This document shows, in pieces, positions 10,381 through 20,108 of a stretch of 64,000 nt of DNA. The notes beneath the pieces were generated by a model. That model did no database searches, was not told where the DNA came from, and saw only the letters and a list, made by a program, of their open reading frames with translations. The translations under genes were made by a program, and so were the position numbers. The stretch's first letter is position 1. Each line of letters starts with the position of its first letter. The DNA comes from Metopolophium dirhodum (Eukaryota; Arthropoda; Insecta; Hemiptera; Aphididae), in contig NW_026869896.1 in the NCBI RefSeq assembly GCF_019925205.1, positions 124,001 to 188,000 on the forward strand, written 5' to 3'.

Positions 10381-11272
10381 TCGTATTTATCCAACTATTG
10401 TGCGTATTATCAAACCCTAGCCATTTTACGAACATCTGTTTTCCCTTCCTACGGATAATTTTCTCGACTAAATAATCGTTTGGGAGATTGGTCTTTTGAA
10501 TTTCTTCAGAGTAGAAACAACCTAAAACCGGGTTTCCTGTATAATCTTGTAATTGATAAGTAGTGGGGGATGTCTTGTTTATTTTGGGTATTTTAAATAT
10601 TTCTGTGGACCAGCTCGGCATATAACCTTTTGTAAATACCCCTTTATATATACTGATACGGACGTTATCACCAATGTTAAATTTAATTTTTCCATTAAGA
10701 ATCGGACGTTGCTTTAATTTTACCGAAGAAGGATTGTTATCAGCCTGCCTGGGTGTCGTAGATATTGTTCTGTGTTTTGAATTATTATATTCATTAATCA
10801 GAGATTGTAAAATAGAAACCCATTCATGTGTTCCTCGTGCAGTGAACTCCCTATACATTTTTTCTTTAATTGATCTGTTAAGGCGTTCAACGATACAGGC
10901 CTTCGTTGTACTATACGTAGAATATTTATGTATATTGTGTTTCTTCATCAACGCATCGAATGTCGCATTGTAAAATTCTTTACCGTTATCGACCTGTAAT
11001 AGTTTTGGCGAGCGCTTGAGTAGTATTTTTGACATTGCATTTGAAACTTCTTTAGCCGTTTTCGACTTTAAAGGTATAGCGAAAGAGTATTTCGTGTAAC
11101 AATCTATGATAGTTAGAAAATATTTTTAGCCTTTATTATTTTTAGAATAAGGTATCATTTCCACCAAGTCTGCCTGCCATAGATCGTTTTTACCATACAC
11201 ATTAACTCTTCGCCTTGTGTAATTTTTTCTTGCTGGTTTGTGTAGTTCGTTTGCTATATCGCGTTTAGACAT
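10364..11272 (-). pseudogene. Retroviral-type (RVE) integrase with C-terminal chromodomain, one stop codon
   Basis: The catalytic D,D-35-E residues are visible as QADLVEM, LLQVDNGKEF and ACIVERLNRS, the normal order for Polinton integrases. An SH3-like basic stretch follows, and the last ~50 residues (VEKIIRRKGKQMFVKWLGF) match a chromodomain, which in related elements tethers integration to chromatin. The start ATG at 11272 overlaps the upstream gene's stop (ATGTCTAA). An in-frame TAA at 11126-11128, between the first and second catalytic Asp, breaks an otherwise open frame, so this copy should be inactive unless read through. Confidence 0.9.
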
Positions 11273-11975
11273 TTGGAATTCGTTTTATTAAACCCGTTTC
11301 ATACAATTCTTCGTAAATTGAAAGTATTTCGTTGGAAAGCCCTGTATTACCGGCAGCTTGTGAGGCTAAAAGAAGTCGTAACCTATCAACCAACTCGTTT
11401 GGATCATTCCAATATACTAAATTATGCGCTTGTAATTTCACACCCGAACCCGAGGTGAATAGCTTGCTAATAATTTGCTCATACTCTGTATCACCCTTCC
11501 TAATTTTTGTTCCGTCCTGTGTTAAATGTGCTGAAGTATGAATCAGTATTTCTTTATACGTATTTAAGTCATTAGCGGTGTATTGCATTGGATATCTGGA
11601 ACACAATAACTCGCCAAGCCCCTGTGTCAGTGGATAAGAGTTTTCTCTCACAATTATTGCACCGTTTTTAAATTGTATTACTTCTGTACCTAATTTGATA
11701 ATGCCTTGAGAATTTTTTTTTGGGCCATATACTTTATCTTTTTCTTGGTCTTCTAATTTACGAAAATTTGTAAACCGGTTGTCGGATGCGTTGGAAACCA
11801 TATCATTATCGACTTTGGAAGTCTGTAATTTGTTCAGAGGTTCGATTATTGGCTGAAATGTTTGTGATACAAAAGATTGAATATCAGCTTTTCCATGTTT
11901 TAATGCAATATACTTGCGTTTAATATTTTCTTTAGCTTTAATCAATTCTCCGAGTCCCTCACCTTTAGACGACAT
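11265..11975 (-). CDS. 236-aa conserved Polinton protein of unknown function
   Basis: Intact ORF between ATPase and integrase. Residues ~1-70 are charged and helical; the C-terminal part has a conserved-looking block (YWNDPNELVDRLRLLLASQA) followed by AGNTGL and a helix. I recall this motif in proteins of arthropod and cnidarian Polinton-like elements (possibly the family filed as DUF8207), but function is not known. Its stop overlaps the integrase start by 8 bp, implying coupled expression. Confidence 0.7.
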   Translation of the reverse strand: MSSKGEGLGELIKAKENIKRKYIALKHGKADIQSFVSQTFQPIIEPLNKLQTSKVDNDMVSNASDNRFTNFRKLEDQEKDKVYGPKKNSQGIIKLGTEVIQFKNGAIIVRENSYPLTQGLGELLCSRYPMQYTANDLNTYKEILIHTSAHLTQDGTKIRKGDTEYEQIISKLFTSGSGVKLQAHNLVYWNDPNELVDRLRLLLASQAAGNTGLSNEILSIYEELYETGLIKRIPNV

Positions 11976-12076
11976 ATTTGTGAATGAAGTGTCTTATAAA
12001 AAAACAATAGTTTATATAACAACGAACGTATCGAATCCGTGACGATAGCGACCATTGTCACGTTCACTGTCTTTGT

Positions 12077-12697
12077 TTATGACAATAAATTCAAATCCTC
12101 CTTTACACCAACATGAAGTACAAAAAATTTTAACTCGGGATATAACACATCACCAGAGCGATGTTCGTTGTAAACATGCTTTAGGTTTGTCTCGTCTTGT
12201 TTAAATAAAACAATAAAATTTGCGTTATCACGTAAAAGTTGTTTAGGTACTTTTGAATAACTCTGAGCCAAATAGAAAACATCTACTAAATTATGGCGGC
12301 CTCTGGAAAAGTAAGTCCTTGCAATCTTCTGGTTTTCAGTAATAATATCATTGAAAATAAACACAGAGTTTGGTAAAGCTTTTTCAGGTTCGATAACTTG
12401 CTCGTTTTCGTAGAACGTGAATAATTGTATTCCATTAATACCTGATAAAATATCACTCAATAATTTATACTTGGGTTGATTCAATGTTTTTGAATATATG
12501 TAGACGTTGTGAAATTGTATACCATTTATATGTGTTAATAATGTGAATATTAAATTAGTTTTCCCACAGCCTGAAGGGCCCATGATAAGCGCTCTAATCG
12601 TATTAGGTAGAAGTACACCATGTCTTTGTTTATTATACGAAGTAGGTGGGTCCACGTTTTCAACTGTGAGTTGTATATCTTGTTTAATGAATTTCAT
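12077..12697 (-). CDS. Genome-packaging ATPase (FtsK/HerA-like)
   Basis: The 206-residue ORF has a Walker A motif GPSGCGKT near residues 40-47, a Walker B-like strand SVFIFND near 108-114, and a later SRGRH/LAQSY block, the pattern of the A32/FtsK-HerA-type ATPases of Polintons, adenovirus-like elements and virophages. Its expected job is to pump element DNA into capsids. The frame is intact and of typical length. It is transcribed away from the PLA2-protease gene, with only 47 bp between the two start codons. Confidence 0.85.
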   Translation of the reverse strand: MKFIKQDIQLTVENVDPPTSYNKQRHGVLLPNTIRALIMGPSGCGKTNLIFTLLTHINGIQFHNVYIYSKTLNQPKYKLLSDILSGINGIQLFTFYENEQVIEPEKALPNSVFIFNDIITENQKIARTYFSRGRHNLVDVFYLAQSYSKVPKQLLRDNANFIVLFKQDETNLKHVYNEHRSGDVLYPELKFFVLHVGVKEDLNLLS

Positions 12698-12744
12698 TTT
12701 TTAAATAAATATCCCTGTAACACTAAGAGCGTAATCAGTACACG
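12698..12744. promoter_or_regulatory. Short bidirectional promoter region
   Basis: The ATPase (minus) and the PLA2-protease gene (plus) start 47 bp apart. The interval is AT-rich on the ATPase side (TTTTTAAATAAATA), which could serve as a TATA element for either direction. Any core promoter must lie here or inside the coding ends; this is inferred from spacing alone. Confidence 0.45.
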
Positions 12745-13926
12745 ATGTCACTCGCCCGAAGAAAGACCAAGAATAAAGGTGCCGGTCTTATAAACACGCT
12801 TATAAATAAATTACCATTAGAGCTTCACGTACCTGGTGAGAGTAAATACACGTATACTAACGTGGTAATAGTTATAATAAAAATAATATTTCTTTATAGG
12901 TTATCAATATTGTGGACCTGGCACAAATTTGAAATACGATTAGCTCGCGGAGATAAAGGGGTAAATCCTTTAGACACTGCGTGTAGAGAACACGATATTG
13001 CATACGGTCTTAGTAACTCTATCGCAGATCGCAACGAGGCCGATTATATATTAGAGCAACGAGCCTGGGATAGGTTTAAGTCTAAAGATTCGAGTTTAAA
13101 AGAAAAAGCTGTAGCTTGGGGCGTGACTACCGCCATGAAAGTGAAACGTAAAATCGGGGCTGGATGTGGGTTTAAAGCAGCCATCAAAGCAGCTAAAAAC
13201 GTAATAAAGAAAAATATCGGTGAAAAAAACCTGATGAAATTAAGTAAAAAGTGTATAACCGTCGCACGAAAAACATTCAAAAATAAAAAGACTAAAGTTC
13301 CAAGGGTTATATCAATACCAAAAAAGGGTGGAGTGTTGCCGTTAATCCCGATTTTCGCCGGTTTATCAGCACTAGGAGCACTGAGTGGCGGTGTTGCCAA
13401 CGTTGTCAAGGTTGCGAATGAATTTAAAAGAAATACGCAATCTCATTTGGGCGGCGGATTATACATCGCGCCGTATAAAGGTAACTCGTATAAAATCGGA
13501 TCAAGTCTATATCTTGCACCATATAAAAGTGGAGGGGATTTGAAAACGAAAAAAACTAGAAAAACTAAAAAAAATAATAAAAAACTAATAACTACGTTAC
13601 CCAGAAGAGCGCTGTACGATTTCGAACTTATAACTCATTTCATCGGTGTGTTTACTCGAGATAGGTTACCCGTACGTCGTAAACGAGTAGAATCAGCGAT
13701 TGTTAACTTGGATACTGAAAACGGTACAGGTACTCACTGGGTAGCGTATAGAAAAATCGGAAATCAAGTTGAATATTATGACAGTTTTGGAAATTTACCA
13801 CCTCCATTAGAAGTACAACGATATTTTCACGGATGTGACATAAATTTCAATTACAGCAGAGAGCAGAAATATAATACTACAAACTGTGGACACTTGTGTT
13901 TAAAATTTTTATCATGTATACGATAA
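12745..13926 (+). pseudogene. PLA2-domain / adenain-type protease fusion protein (frame-disturbed)
   Basis: Exon 1 (12745-12835) ends at a GT donor; a 64-bp intron (12836-12899) leads to a parvoviral-type phospholipase A2 domain with a CGPGT calcium loop, then NPLD and the catalytic REHDIAY. One base appears to be missing around 12935, between the calcium loop and the HD motif, so the spliced frame breaks there. The middle is Lys/Ala-rich with a hydrophobic stretch (near 13330-13410), as in minor virion proteins that act on membranes. The C-terminal third is an adenovirus-like cysteine protease: GTHWVAY (His), YYDSFGN (Asp), then TNCGHLCLKFL (Cys). In Polintons this protease matures capsids. 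The 3' end overlaps the minor capsid start. Confidence 0.8.
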
Positions 13927-14198
13927 CGTTAAACGGGAACTCGAGTGAATTGTCATGCGACATTTTTCCACCGCTAGAAGTAGAAAGCACGGCACAAATA
14001 TGTCTTTTGAGTCTACAGACAAATAATTCGATACCGAACATTGAACCCGGTTGCAATACTATAAGTTTCCGTAATATGATTGGACAAAGAGAGGAAGTTA
14101 TTATACCCACAGGCTCGTATGAGTTTGAAAATTTAGAGACTGTTATAAAAAAAAATATGCCCGATTATATCGACTGGTTTGAATTAAAAGCAAACAAT

Positions 14199-14638
14199 TG
14201 ACGCGGTCCCGCGTAATAGCTGTTTGAATTCAAATAGCCGTTTACGCGGAAAGCCGCGCAACGCTTCTCAAACAAACCGCCAATCGACGATGGACGACGC
14301 CCGCGACACCCGCGCCGTGAACCGTCGGCCGGCCGTTGAGGGAACCGGATTGTAATGTCACTAGTTTTCCGACGACCGATACGACACGGTCAACCTGCGG
14401 CCCGAGGAGTTGCATCAACCATCGACTGTGGAAATCTGATACACATAGTGTGCTTACTATTTGTTTTTTTTTATTGTTTTTTTTTCGTGTTCACACATCT
14501 CATTAAACACACCGGTTCCTCGAACAAAATAATTCGTTTGTGTCGTTCTCTTGTTTTTTTTTGATTACCTCTGTTTGGTTACTTGGCCAGCAGACATCTC
14601 ACCATCCCATCCTCGCGGCTCCCCACAGGACCGCATCA
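14199..14638. mobile_element. 440-bp solo LTR (or short TIR element), CAAT duplication
   Basis: The insertion is bounded by CAAT at 14195-14198 and 14639-14642. It begins TGACGCGGTCC and ends GGACCGCATCA, so it has TG...CA ends with an 11-bp imperfect inverted repeat. Inside are a GC-rich left part, T-runs and an ATTAAA signal near 14503. TG/CA ends with a 4-bp duplication suit a Ty3/gypsy solo LTR; a short TIR transposon with 4-bp duplication is the alternative. It has no coding capacity. Its ends are defined independently by the interrupted capsid reading frame. Confidence 0.75.
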
Positions 14639-14954
14639 CAATACCACATTAAAGTGTATAGTCTCGTGTAGTCATGACGTAGACTTATCAGTTGAGAATA
14701 GTATAGCGAAGTTATTGGGTTTTAGAAATTATTTATACACTTCTGGTATTAATCATGAATCTGAAAGTACAGTTAAGATAATGAAAATCAATAGTATAAA
14801 AGTAGAGTGCAACTTGATTACTGGTTCATTTTGTGATGGAGCACTGAGCCAGATCATACATGAACTTTATCCAACTGTCCCACCAGGTTATAAAATCATC
14901 GAAGTACCTAGACATCTAGTTTTTATGCTCTCAATACGACTTCAATATCTAGAG

Positions 14955-17403
14955 CAGGGGTTTTCAACCTGTGCGTCGCGGCTCCCAGGGGCGTCGCCGG
15001 TTATTATCAAGGGAGCCGCGTTCGCAATAGAAACTAAAAATAAAATTTCGGCGCACCAATACATATTACATGTTGCATGTGTGAGATAACCGTCGATAAC
15101 CGTGTTTGCGATATCGAGTAATAGCATATTTCGATTACTATTTACAATTAGGTAGGTACTTAATGATTTGCCTCTAATATAATCTATCAGTTGTAAAACG
15201 CACACCGCTGTCGCCTGTCTGTTTTGTATTCAGTGTGTTATATGCGCTACGGCTACGTATATCGACCGATATTTATTACGATCTTTTTTTGTTCTGTGTT
15301 ATTTGTTGTGTATTTTTTCTGTAATAATAGTAGTTATAACTATGGATAAGTTTTTGAATTCTAGTAGAAAACGTGATAATCCAGAAGTAATTTTAAATAT
15401 TGAAAAGAAACAAAAAATCAGAAAATATGATGATAGTTATTTGAATTTCGGATTTACTAGCACTGTTGTTGCAAACATAGAACATCCCCAGTGTGTCGTT
15501 TGTTTGAAAGTAATGGCTGTAGAAAGTATGCTTCCAAATAAAATGAAACGCCATTTGGAGACAGTTCATGGAAATTTGGTGAACAAACCACGTGATTATT
15601 TCGTATCAAAATTAAAAGCTATGGCTCAACAAAAACATATTTTTACAAAACAAGCTACAATTCCTTCTAAAGCACTACTTTCTTCCTATAAAGTAGCTTG
15701 GCGAATAGCAAAGAGTAAAAAACCTCATACTATCGCAAAAAATCTAATTTTACCAGCCGCTATGGATATGGTGTCTATTATGATTGGGGATGCTGCTGCT
15801 AAACAACTTCAAAATGTGCCATTATCAGATAATACTATTAGTCGTAGAATACAAGATATGGCTGAAGACATCAATGATCAATTAATTGAAAAACTAATAG
15901 GAAATGACTTCGCCATTCAACTGGATGAAGCAACTGACAGCCATAATGATGCCCATCTTATTTGTTATGTAAGGTTCGTAGTAAATGACGTGTTTCATGA
16001 AGATTTACTTTTTTGTAAAACTATTGTTGGTGAAACAAAAGCAGCAGATTTATTTAATATATTAGATTCTTTCATAATTGAAAACAACATTGTTTGGGAC
16101 AGATGTTTTGGTGTTTGCACCGATGGAGCTCGCTCTATGGCAGGTTGTTATAATGGTTTACAAGCACTCGTTAAAAAAAAAAAGCCCCTAACGCTGTATG
16201 GACGCACTGTATTATTCACAGAGAAGCTCTCGCTTCAAAAATTATTAGTCCAAGTCTTAATGAAGTCTTGCTGTCTGTTATTGAAATAGTTAATTTCATC
16301 AAAACTCGACCTATAAAGTCCCGGTGTTTTAAAAAAATGTGTGAAGACATGGGAGCTGAGCATACCTCACTTTTGTATTATTGCAACTCCCGTTGGCTTT
16401 CACGAGGAAACGTGTTGAAAAGAGTATTTGAACTTCGAAAAGAACTACATTGTTTTCTTCTTGAACAAAAAAAATATTTTGAAAAATTTGAAAATGAAGT
16501 CTTTTTAATAAAATTATCATACTTATGTGATATTTTTGAAAAACTCAATGTATTAAATGTATCTTTACAAGGTAATGAGACCCACATTTTGCAGTTAACT
16601 GAAAAAATTACTTCTTTTAAAAGAAAATTAGTCTTGTGGAAGAATAAAATGGATGAAGGTGCTTTAAATGACTGTTTTCCCACATTGTATATGTTCCTTC
16701 ATGAAAATAATTTAAACTTGATAGAATCTATCAAATTAGTATTCATGGAACACTTATCACAACTTATTGTTCACTTCCAAAATTATTTTCCCGAGGACGA
16801 TCAACAACGAAATTGGATTAAAGATCCTTTTACTACTGATCTACCGTCAGAATTAACAATTACTGAACAAGAACAACTGATAGACTTGTACTCAGATTCA
16901 GTATCAAAATCCAAATTTGTATCATTATCTTTACCAGAATTTTGGATAGCTATGAAGAAGCAATATCCGATCGTAGCCAATAAGGCTATCAGGACTTTAA
17001 TTCCATTTGCTTCTTCATACTTATGTGAAACGGGTTTTTCGGCCTTAGCAGTTATCAAAAGTAAATACAGAGGAAAACTAAATACCGAAAAGGAAATGAG
17101 AATCGCACTATCAAAATTTACCCCACGATTTGATGATTTAATGCAACAAAAACAAGCACAGCCGTCCCATTAAAAATTAAAATTATTATTAATGTATTAA
17201 TTTTTTAATTGTATGTAAAAAATAAATCTCAAAAAAATGTTTCCTATTATTAATACCTAATTACATGTTTATCATTAACTAAAGTTAGATTAAAATTATT
17301 ATAAGTAATGTAAATTTGTTTATTTTAAATGTTCGTATGGGAGCCGTATATTTTATTTCAAAGTCAAAAGGAGCCGTGGACCCAAAAAGGTTGACAACCA
17401 CTG
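14955..17403 (+). mobile_element. hAT transposon, 2449 bp, 8-bp TSD ATCTAGAG
   Basis: The element begins CAGGGGTTTTCAACC and ends GGTTGACAACCACTG, imperfect inverted repeats typical of hAT elements, and is flanked by exact ATCTAGAG copies at 14947-14954 and 17404-17411. It interrupts the Polinton minor capsid gene. It carries one transposase gene with a single frameshift, so it is a nearly intact, probably recent, copy. Confidence 0.95.
15342..17173 (+). pseudogene. hAT transposase (ZBED/FAM200-like), one frameshift
   Basis: The start ATG is at 15342. A BED-type or related zinc finger (CVVCLK...HLETVH) lies near residues 50-80, then the RNase H-like catalytic region with the first Asp in QLDEATD and a CTDGARSM block. 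The frame shifts at an A11 run at about 16174-16184, consistent with one extra A; it continues in another frame to 17173. The C-terminal hATC dimerisation block is seen as SYLCETGFSAL...KSKYRGKL. Closest in character to the vertebrate ZBED5/FAM200/SCAND3 group of hAT-derived proteins. Only one defect is visible. Confidence 0.9.
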
Positions 17404-17498
17404 ATCTAGAGTATACATCGTGTTAAAAGATCAGAACGATTGTCTAATAAATCGGCGCGGTGAACCAATTACGATTCGATTACAAATAACGAGTGGAA

Positions 17499-17630
17499 AT
17501 GGCATTAAAGTTTAATATAAAAAGATGTACAATACCGACTGTCGTGAAGAAGTCAACATCTAGACCGAAAAAAGGCGAGATCAAGCTCACGAAAAATAAT
17601 TTATATTTTCTACGTTCATTGCAAGTATAA
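17499..17630 (+). CDS. 43-aa basic Polinton ORF
   Basis: This short ORF starts inside the 3' end of the minor capsid gene (ATG 17499; capsid stop 17515) and ends 9 bp before the major capsid ATG. It is basic, with an N-terminal ALKFNIKRC stretch and a C-terminal LTKNNLYFLRSLQV ending. Similar small ORFs ending in LTxxNxxFLxSLG occur between the two capsid genes in related elements, as far as I recall, supporting it as real. Possibly a capsid-associated peptide. Confidence 0.6.
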   Translation: MALKFNIKRCTIPTVVKKSTSRPKKGEIKLTKNNLYFLRSLQV

Positions 17631-17639
17631 AAAATAATT

Positions 17640-18830
17640 ATGGACGACTCGTATTTAGACGTTGGGGTCGACTATGTCGATGAGTGTAAAATAACACAAA
17701 AGCATTATCATTCGTTCACTCCATACTCAAACATGTCTTTATCAAATAACGATGAAATTAGGATAAGTGTTTTAAATATGGATGCATACACTCTACCATG
17801 TGAAAGCTATATTTATATAGAGGGGAGAGTAAATAAACCGCCCGATGCAGTGGGAGATGTACGTTTTTCAAATAATGGATTGGCATTTTTATTCTCTGAA
17901 ATGCGCTATGAAATAAACGGAATAGAAATTCAAAAATTAAAAACACCTGGAGTTGCATCTTGCTTGAAAGCATATTGTTCGTATACTCCAAACGATTTGA
18001 ATACGTTGGAGAACGCTGCTTGGGACTCGGCGATGGATGGTGAAGATAATAAAAACTTTATGAGCAACAATGTATTTACCGGGTGTATCCCTCTAAAACA
18101 TTTATTCGGATTTTGTGAAGACTATAAAAAAATATTACTTAATTGTAATCAACAGCTGATTTTAAATCGCGCATCTACCGACCTGGATGCGATACACGTT
18201 GTTGGCGCGGGCGCAACCGAAGCAGTCTCAAAAAATAGAAAAATTACAATTGAACTTACTAGGGTGGTGTGGAAAATGCCTATTATCAGAGTTAGTGATA
18301 AAGAAAAATTAAGGTTGATAAAAGTGGTAGATTCATGTAAAACACTATCATGTGCGTTCAGAACCTGGGATGTCTGCGAATATCCTATTCTCCCTAGAAA
18401 TACCTCACATTCGTGGACGGTAATGTCCAGCAACTTGTTAGAAAAACCGAGGTTTGTGTTATTCGGATTACAAACAGATCGAAAAAAAAATATTGAAATA
18501 GACGCTGGACGCTTTGATCACTGTCAACTAAAAAATCTTAAGGTTCACTTAAATTCTGAAGTGTATCCATATGAAGACTTTCGTGCTGATTTTAAAAATA
18601 ATATTACTAGTATACTGTATAAGGCCTATGCAGACTTTCAAAAATCATATTATGAGAAAGAGTATAGTGAACCTTTATTGTCAAAACATATTTTTCAAAA
18701 CTATTCACCAATCATCGTTGTTGATTTATCGTGTCAAAACGACAATGTGAAGTCGTCAACCGTAGACCTACGTATTGAATTTGAAACTGATACAGTTATT
18801 CCGGAAAAATGTTCTCATATTATATTTTGA
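17640..18830 (+). CDS. Major capsid protein, double jelly-roll type
   Basis: An intact 396-residue ORF in the position expected for the Polinton hexon-like major capsid. The N-terminus (DDSYLDVGVDYVDECKITQ) leads into beta-rich sequence; ELTRVVWKMPIIRVSD marks the middle, and a C-terminal half rich in strands ends ...VDLRIEFETDTVIP. Such proteins form trimers building an icosahedral shell. The frame has no break although pol, int and the minor capsid gene are damaged. Confidence 0.85.
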   Translation: MDDSYLDVGVDYVDECKITQKHYHSFTPYSNMSLSNNDEIRISVLNMDAYTLPCESYIYIEGRVNKPPDAVGDVRFSNNGLAFLFSEMRYEINGIEIQKLKTPGVASCLKAYCSYTPNDLNTLENAAWDSAMDGEDNKNFMSNNVFTGCIPLKHLFGFCEDYKKILLNCNQQLILNRASTDLDAIHVVGAGATEAVSKNRKITIELTRVVWKMPIIRVSDKEKLRLIKVVDSCKTLSCAFRTWDVCEYPILPRNTSHSWTVMSSNLLEKPRFVLFGLQTDRKKNIEIDAGRFDHCQLKNLKVHLNSEVYPYEDFRADFKNNITSILYKAYADFQKSYYEKEYSEPLLSKHIFQNYSPIIVVDLSCQNDNVKSSTVDLRIEFETDTVIPEKCSHIIF

Positions 18831-19126
18831 TTATAACCTACCAACCTCATTCATGATAATAATATAAAATTGTATATTTAATTAACATAACAAAACAAAC
18901 ATTATATTTAAAACAATATTTTATTGATACAAATAATACATAAATAGTTTATTTGATTTTCAATCAAAAATATTTAATTTTTAAATAGGTACAATAATTA
19001 GATTAAACATAATTTAAATATTTAAATATCTATTATTATCATAGTCTTATTTTTAATTACAATTTTAATTTAAATAACAAGTTAACTATTAATGTTGTCA
19101 TGAATATTATGCTTTTGTTTTTCCAG
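18831..19126. other. AT-rich junction between Polinton and Harbinger
   Basis: About 300 bp of very AT-rich sequence with AATAAA-like signals downstream of the capsid gene. The Polinton end and the left end of the Harbinger element should meet here, but neither terminal repeat is recognisable, so one or both have been lost or are diverged. Confidence 0.4.
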
Positions 19127-19696
19127 AACCATTCAGGAAAGAAAACATAGATATAGATGTCCCCATTAACTATGAAACTTCTGAGGCAGAAAGAAGCTGT
19201 ACTGACTTTGGTATGTTAATGTAAACTTGCCTACAACAAAATAATATATCTATGCTAATAATAGCCTTTCTTTAAAATTTTATATTTTTACAATAATACA
19301 AATAAATATATTAGGTACAAAGAATCTTTTTAATTTGATATCATTTTCTCAGGTGCAAGTGTCAGCCAATGGGACGTGGTAACTCCTCAACACATAAAAC
19401 ATGTAAAAAGTACTCCCCTCAGAAAAAATAGTGAGTTTTGCATGTTTGAATTTATTCTATTCAGCATTTGTATAATATATACTTATTATATTTTAGAAAA
19501 ACTTTACAAAAGCTAATCTGCCGAGGCAACAAACCTCTTGCAGAAAAAGGACAAATTAGTAGATTTACAAATAAAAGCGTTGGAACAGGAAATAGGAATA
19601 AACGATGTTAGAAAAAGGAATGCTATATTAAAAGAAGAAAAACTGAAATTAGAAATACAATTTCTAAAAACCAAAATAAATAGTACAAAACATTAA
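19127..19696 (+). pseudogene. Harbinger accessory (Myb-like partner) gene, 3' exons only
   Basis: Three exons can be read: 19127-19210, 19353-19430 and 19497-19696, each with GT-AG borders. The last exon codes a Lys/Glu/Leu-rich coiled coil (DLQIKALEQEIG) ending at TAA 19696, typical of the C-terminus of Harbinger Myb/SANT-like DNA-binding partners that bring transposase to the nucleus and to DNA. The N-terminal Myb exon is missing, and a TAA is met soon after the exon 2/3 joint in my reading, so the gene is incomplete. Confidence 0.6.
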
Positions 19697-19732
19697 GTTA
19701 TTTTTTTTAGCTAGAATTTAGAAAATGTGTGG

Positions 19733-19950
19733 TTACATATATTATGTATATATTTAAAAGGTAAAAGTTATTATTTTTTTTTTGTTTTTTGTTATTACAT
19801 AAATTATGTATATATTTAAAAGGTAAGTTATTATTTTTTTTTTTGTTTTTTCTTACTACATAAATTATGTATATATTTAAAAGTTAAAAGTTATTATTTT
19901 TTTTTTGTTTTTTGTTACTACATAAATTATGTATATATACACACCATAAA
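19733..19950. repeat. ~60-bp tandem repeat, about four copies
   Basis: Units contain ATTATGTATATATTTAAAAG, then GTTATTATT, a T-run and GTTTTTTGTTACTACATAA. Copies begin near 19741, 19803, 19862 and 19922 and differ mainly in T-run length. They lie between the 3' ends of the convergent Harbinger genes. Confidence 0.8.
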
Positions 19951-20108
19951 AATTGTATTAATTATGTTATTACTTCTCAAAAGGTAAAAGTTATTATTAT
20001 TATTATTTGTTTTTGTTACTGTTATTTTCAAATCATTATAAATCATAATAATGAAGTTCCTAAATCTTAACTTTAATTTTTATTTACTTACCATATAAAT
20101 GTTCAATC

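Larger units (their letters stand above)
13914..17515 (+). pseudogene. Minor (penton-like) capsid protein, split by two insertions
   Basis: Coding pieces lie at 13914-14198, about 14643-14946 and 17412-17515. The ATG at 13914 overlaps the protease stop by 13 bp, and the N-terminus (MYTITLNGNSS) fits the Polinton minor capsid, a single jelly-roll protein expected at capsid vertices. The first gap is a 440-bp insertion whose removal with one CAAT copy restores the frame exactly; the second is a hAT transposon. One base seems lost near 14925, just before the hAT site. The last piece ends at TAA 17515, overlapping the next ORF. This copy cannot encode intact protein. Confidence 0.8.
1844..18830. 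mobile_element. Polinton/Maverick (adintovirus-like) element
   Basis: This stretch holds the full Polinton hallmark set: protein-primed type B DNA polymerase, RVE-type integrase with chromodomain, packaging ATPase, adenain-like cysteine protease, minor capsid and major capsid. Order and strand follow a plus block, a minus block from 9587 to 12697 and a plus virion block. Four further plus-strand ORFs precede the polymerase and share its AT-rich composition, so I include them as likely accessory genes. I could not find terminal inverted repeats. The right end must lie between the capsid stop at 18830 and Harbinger-derived exons at 19127; the left end is unknown. Later insertions lie at 14199-14638 and 14955-17403. 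Confidence 0.85.

Noticed and set aside
13044..13409. 121-aa minus-strand ORF
   Set aside because: Antisense to the PLA2-protease gene; its Phe/Ala/Pro-rich product mirrors Lys/Ala codons.
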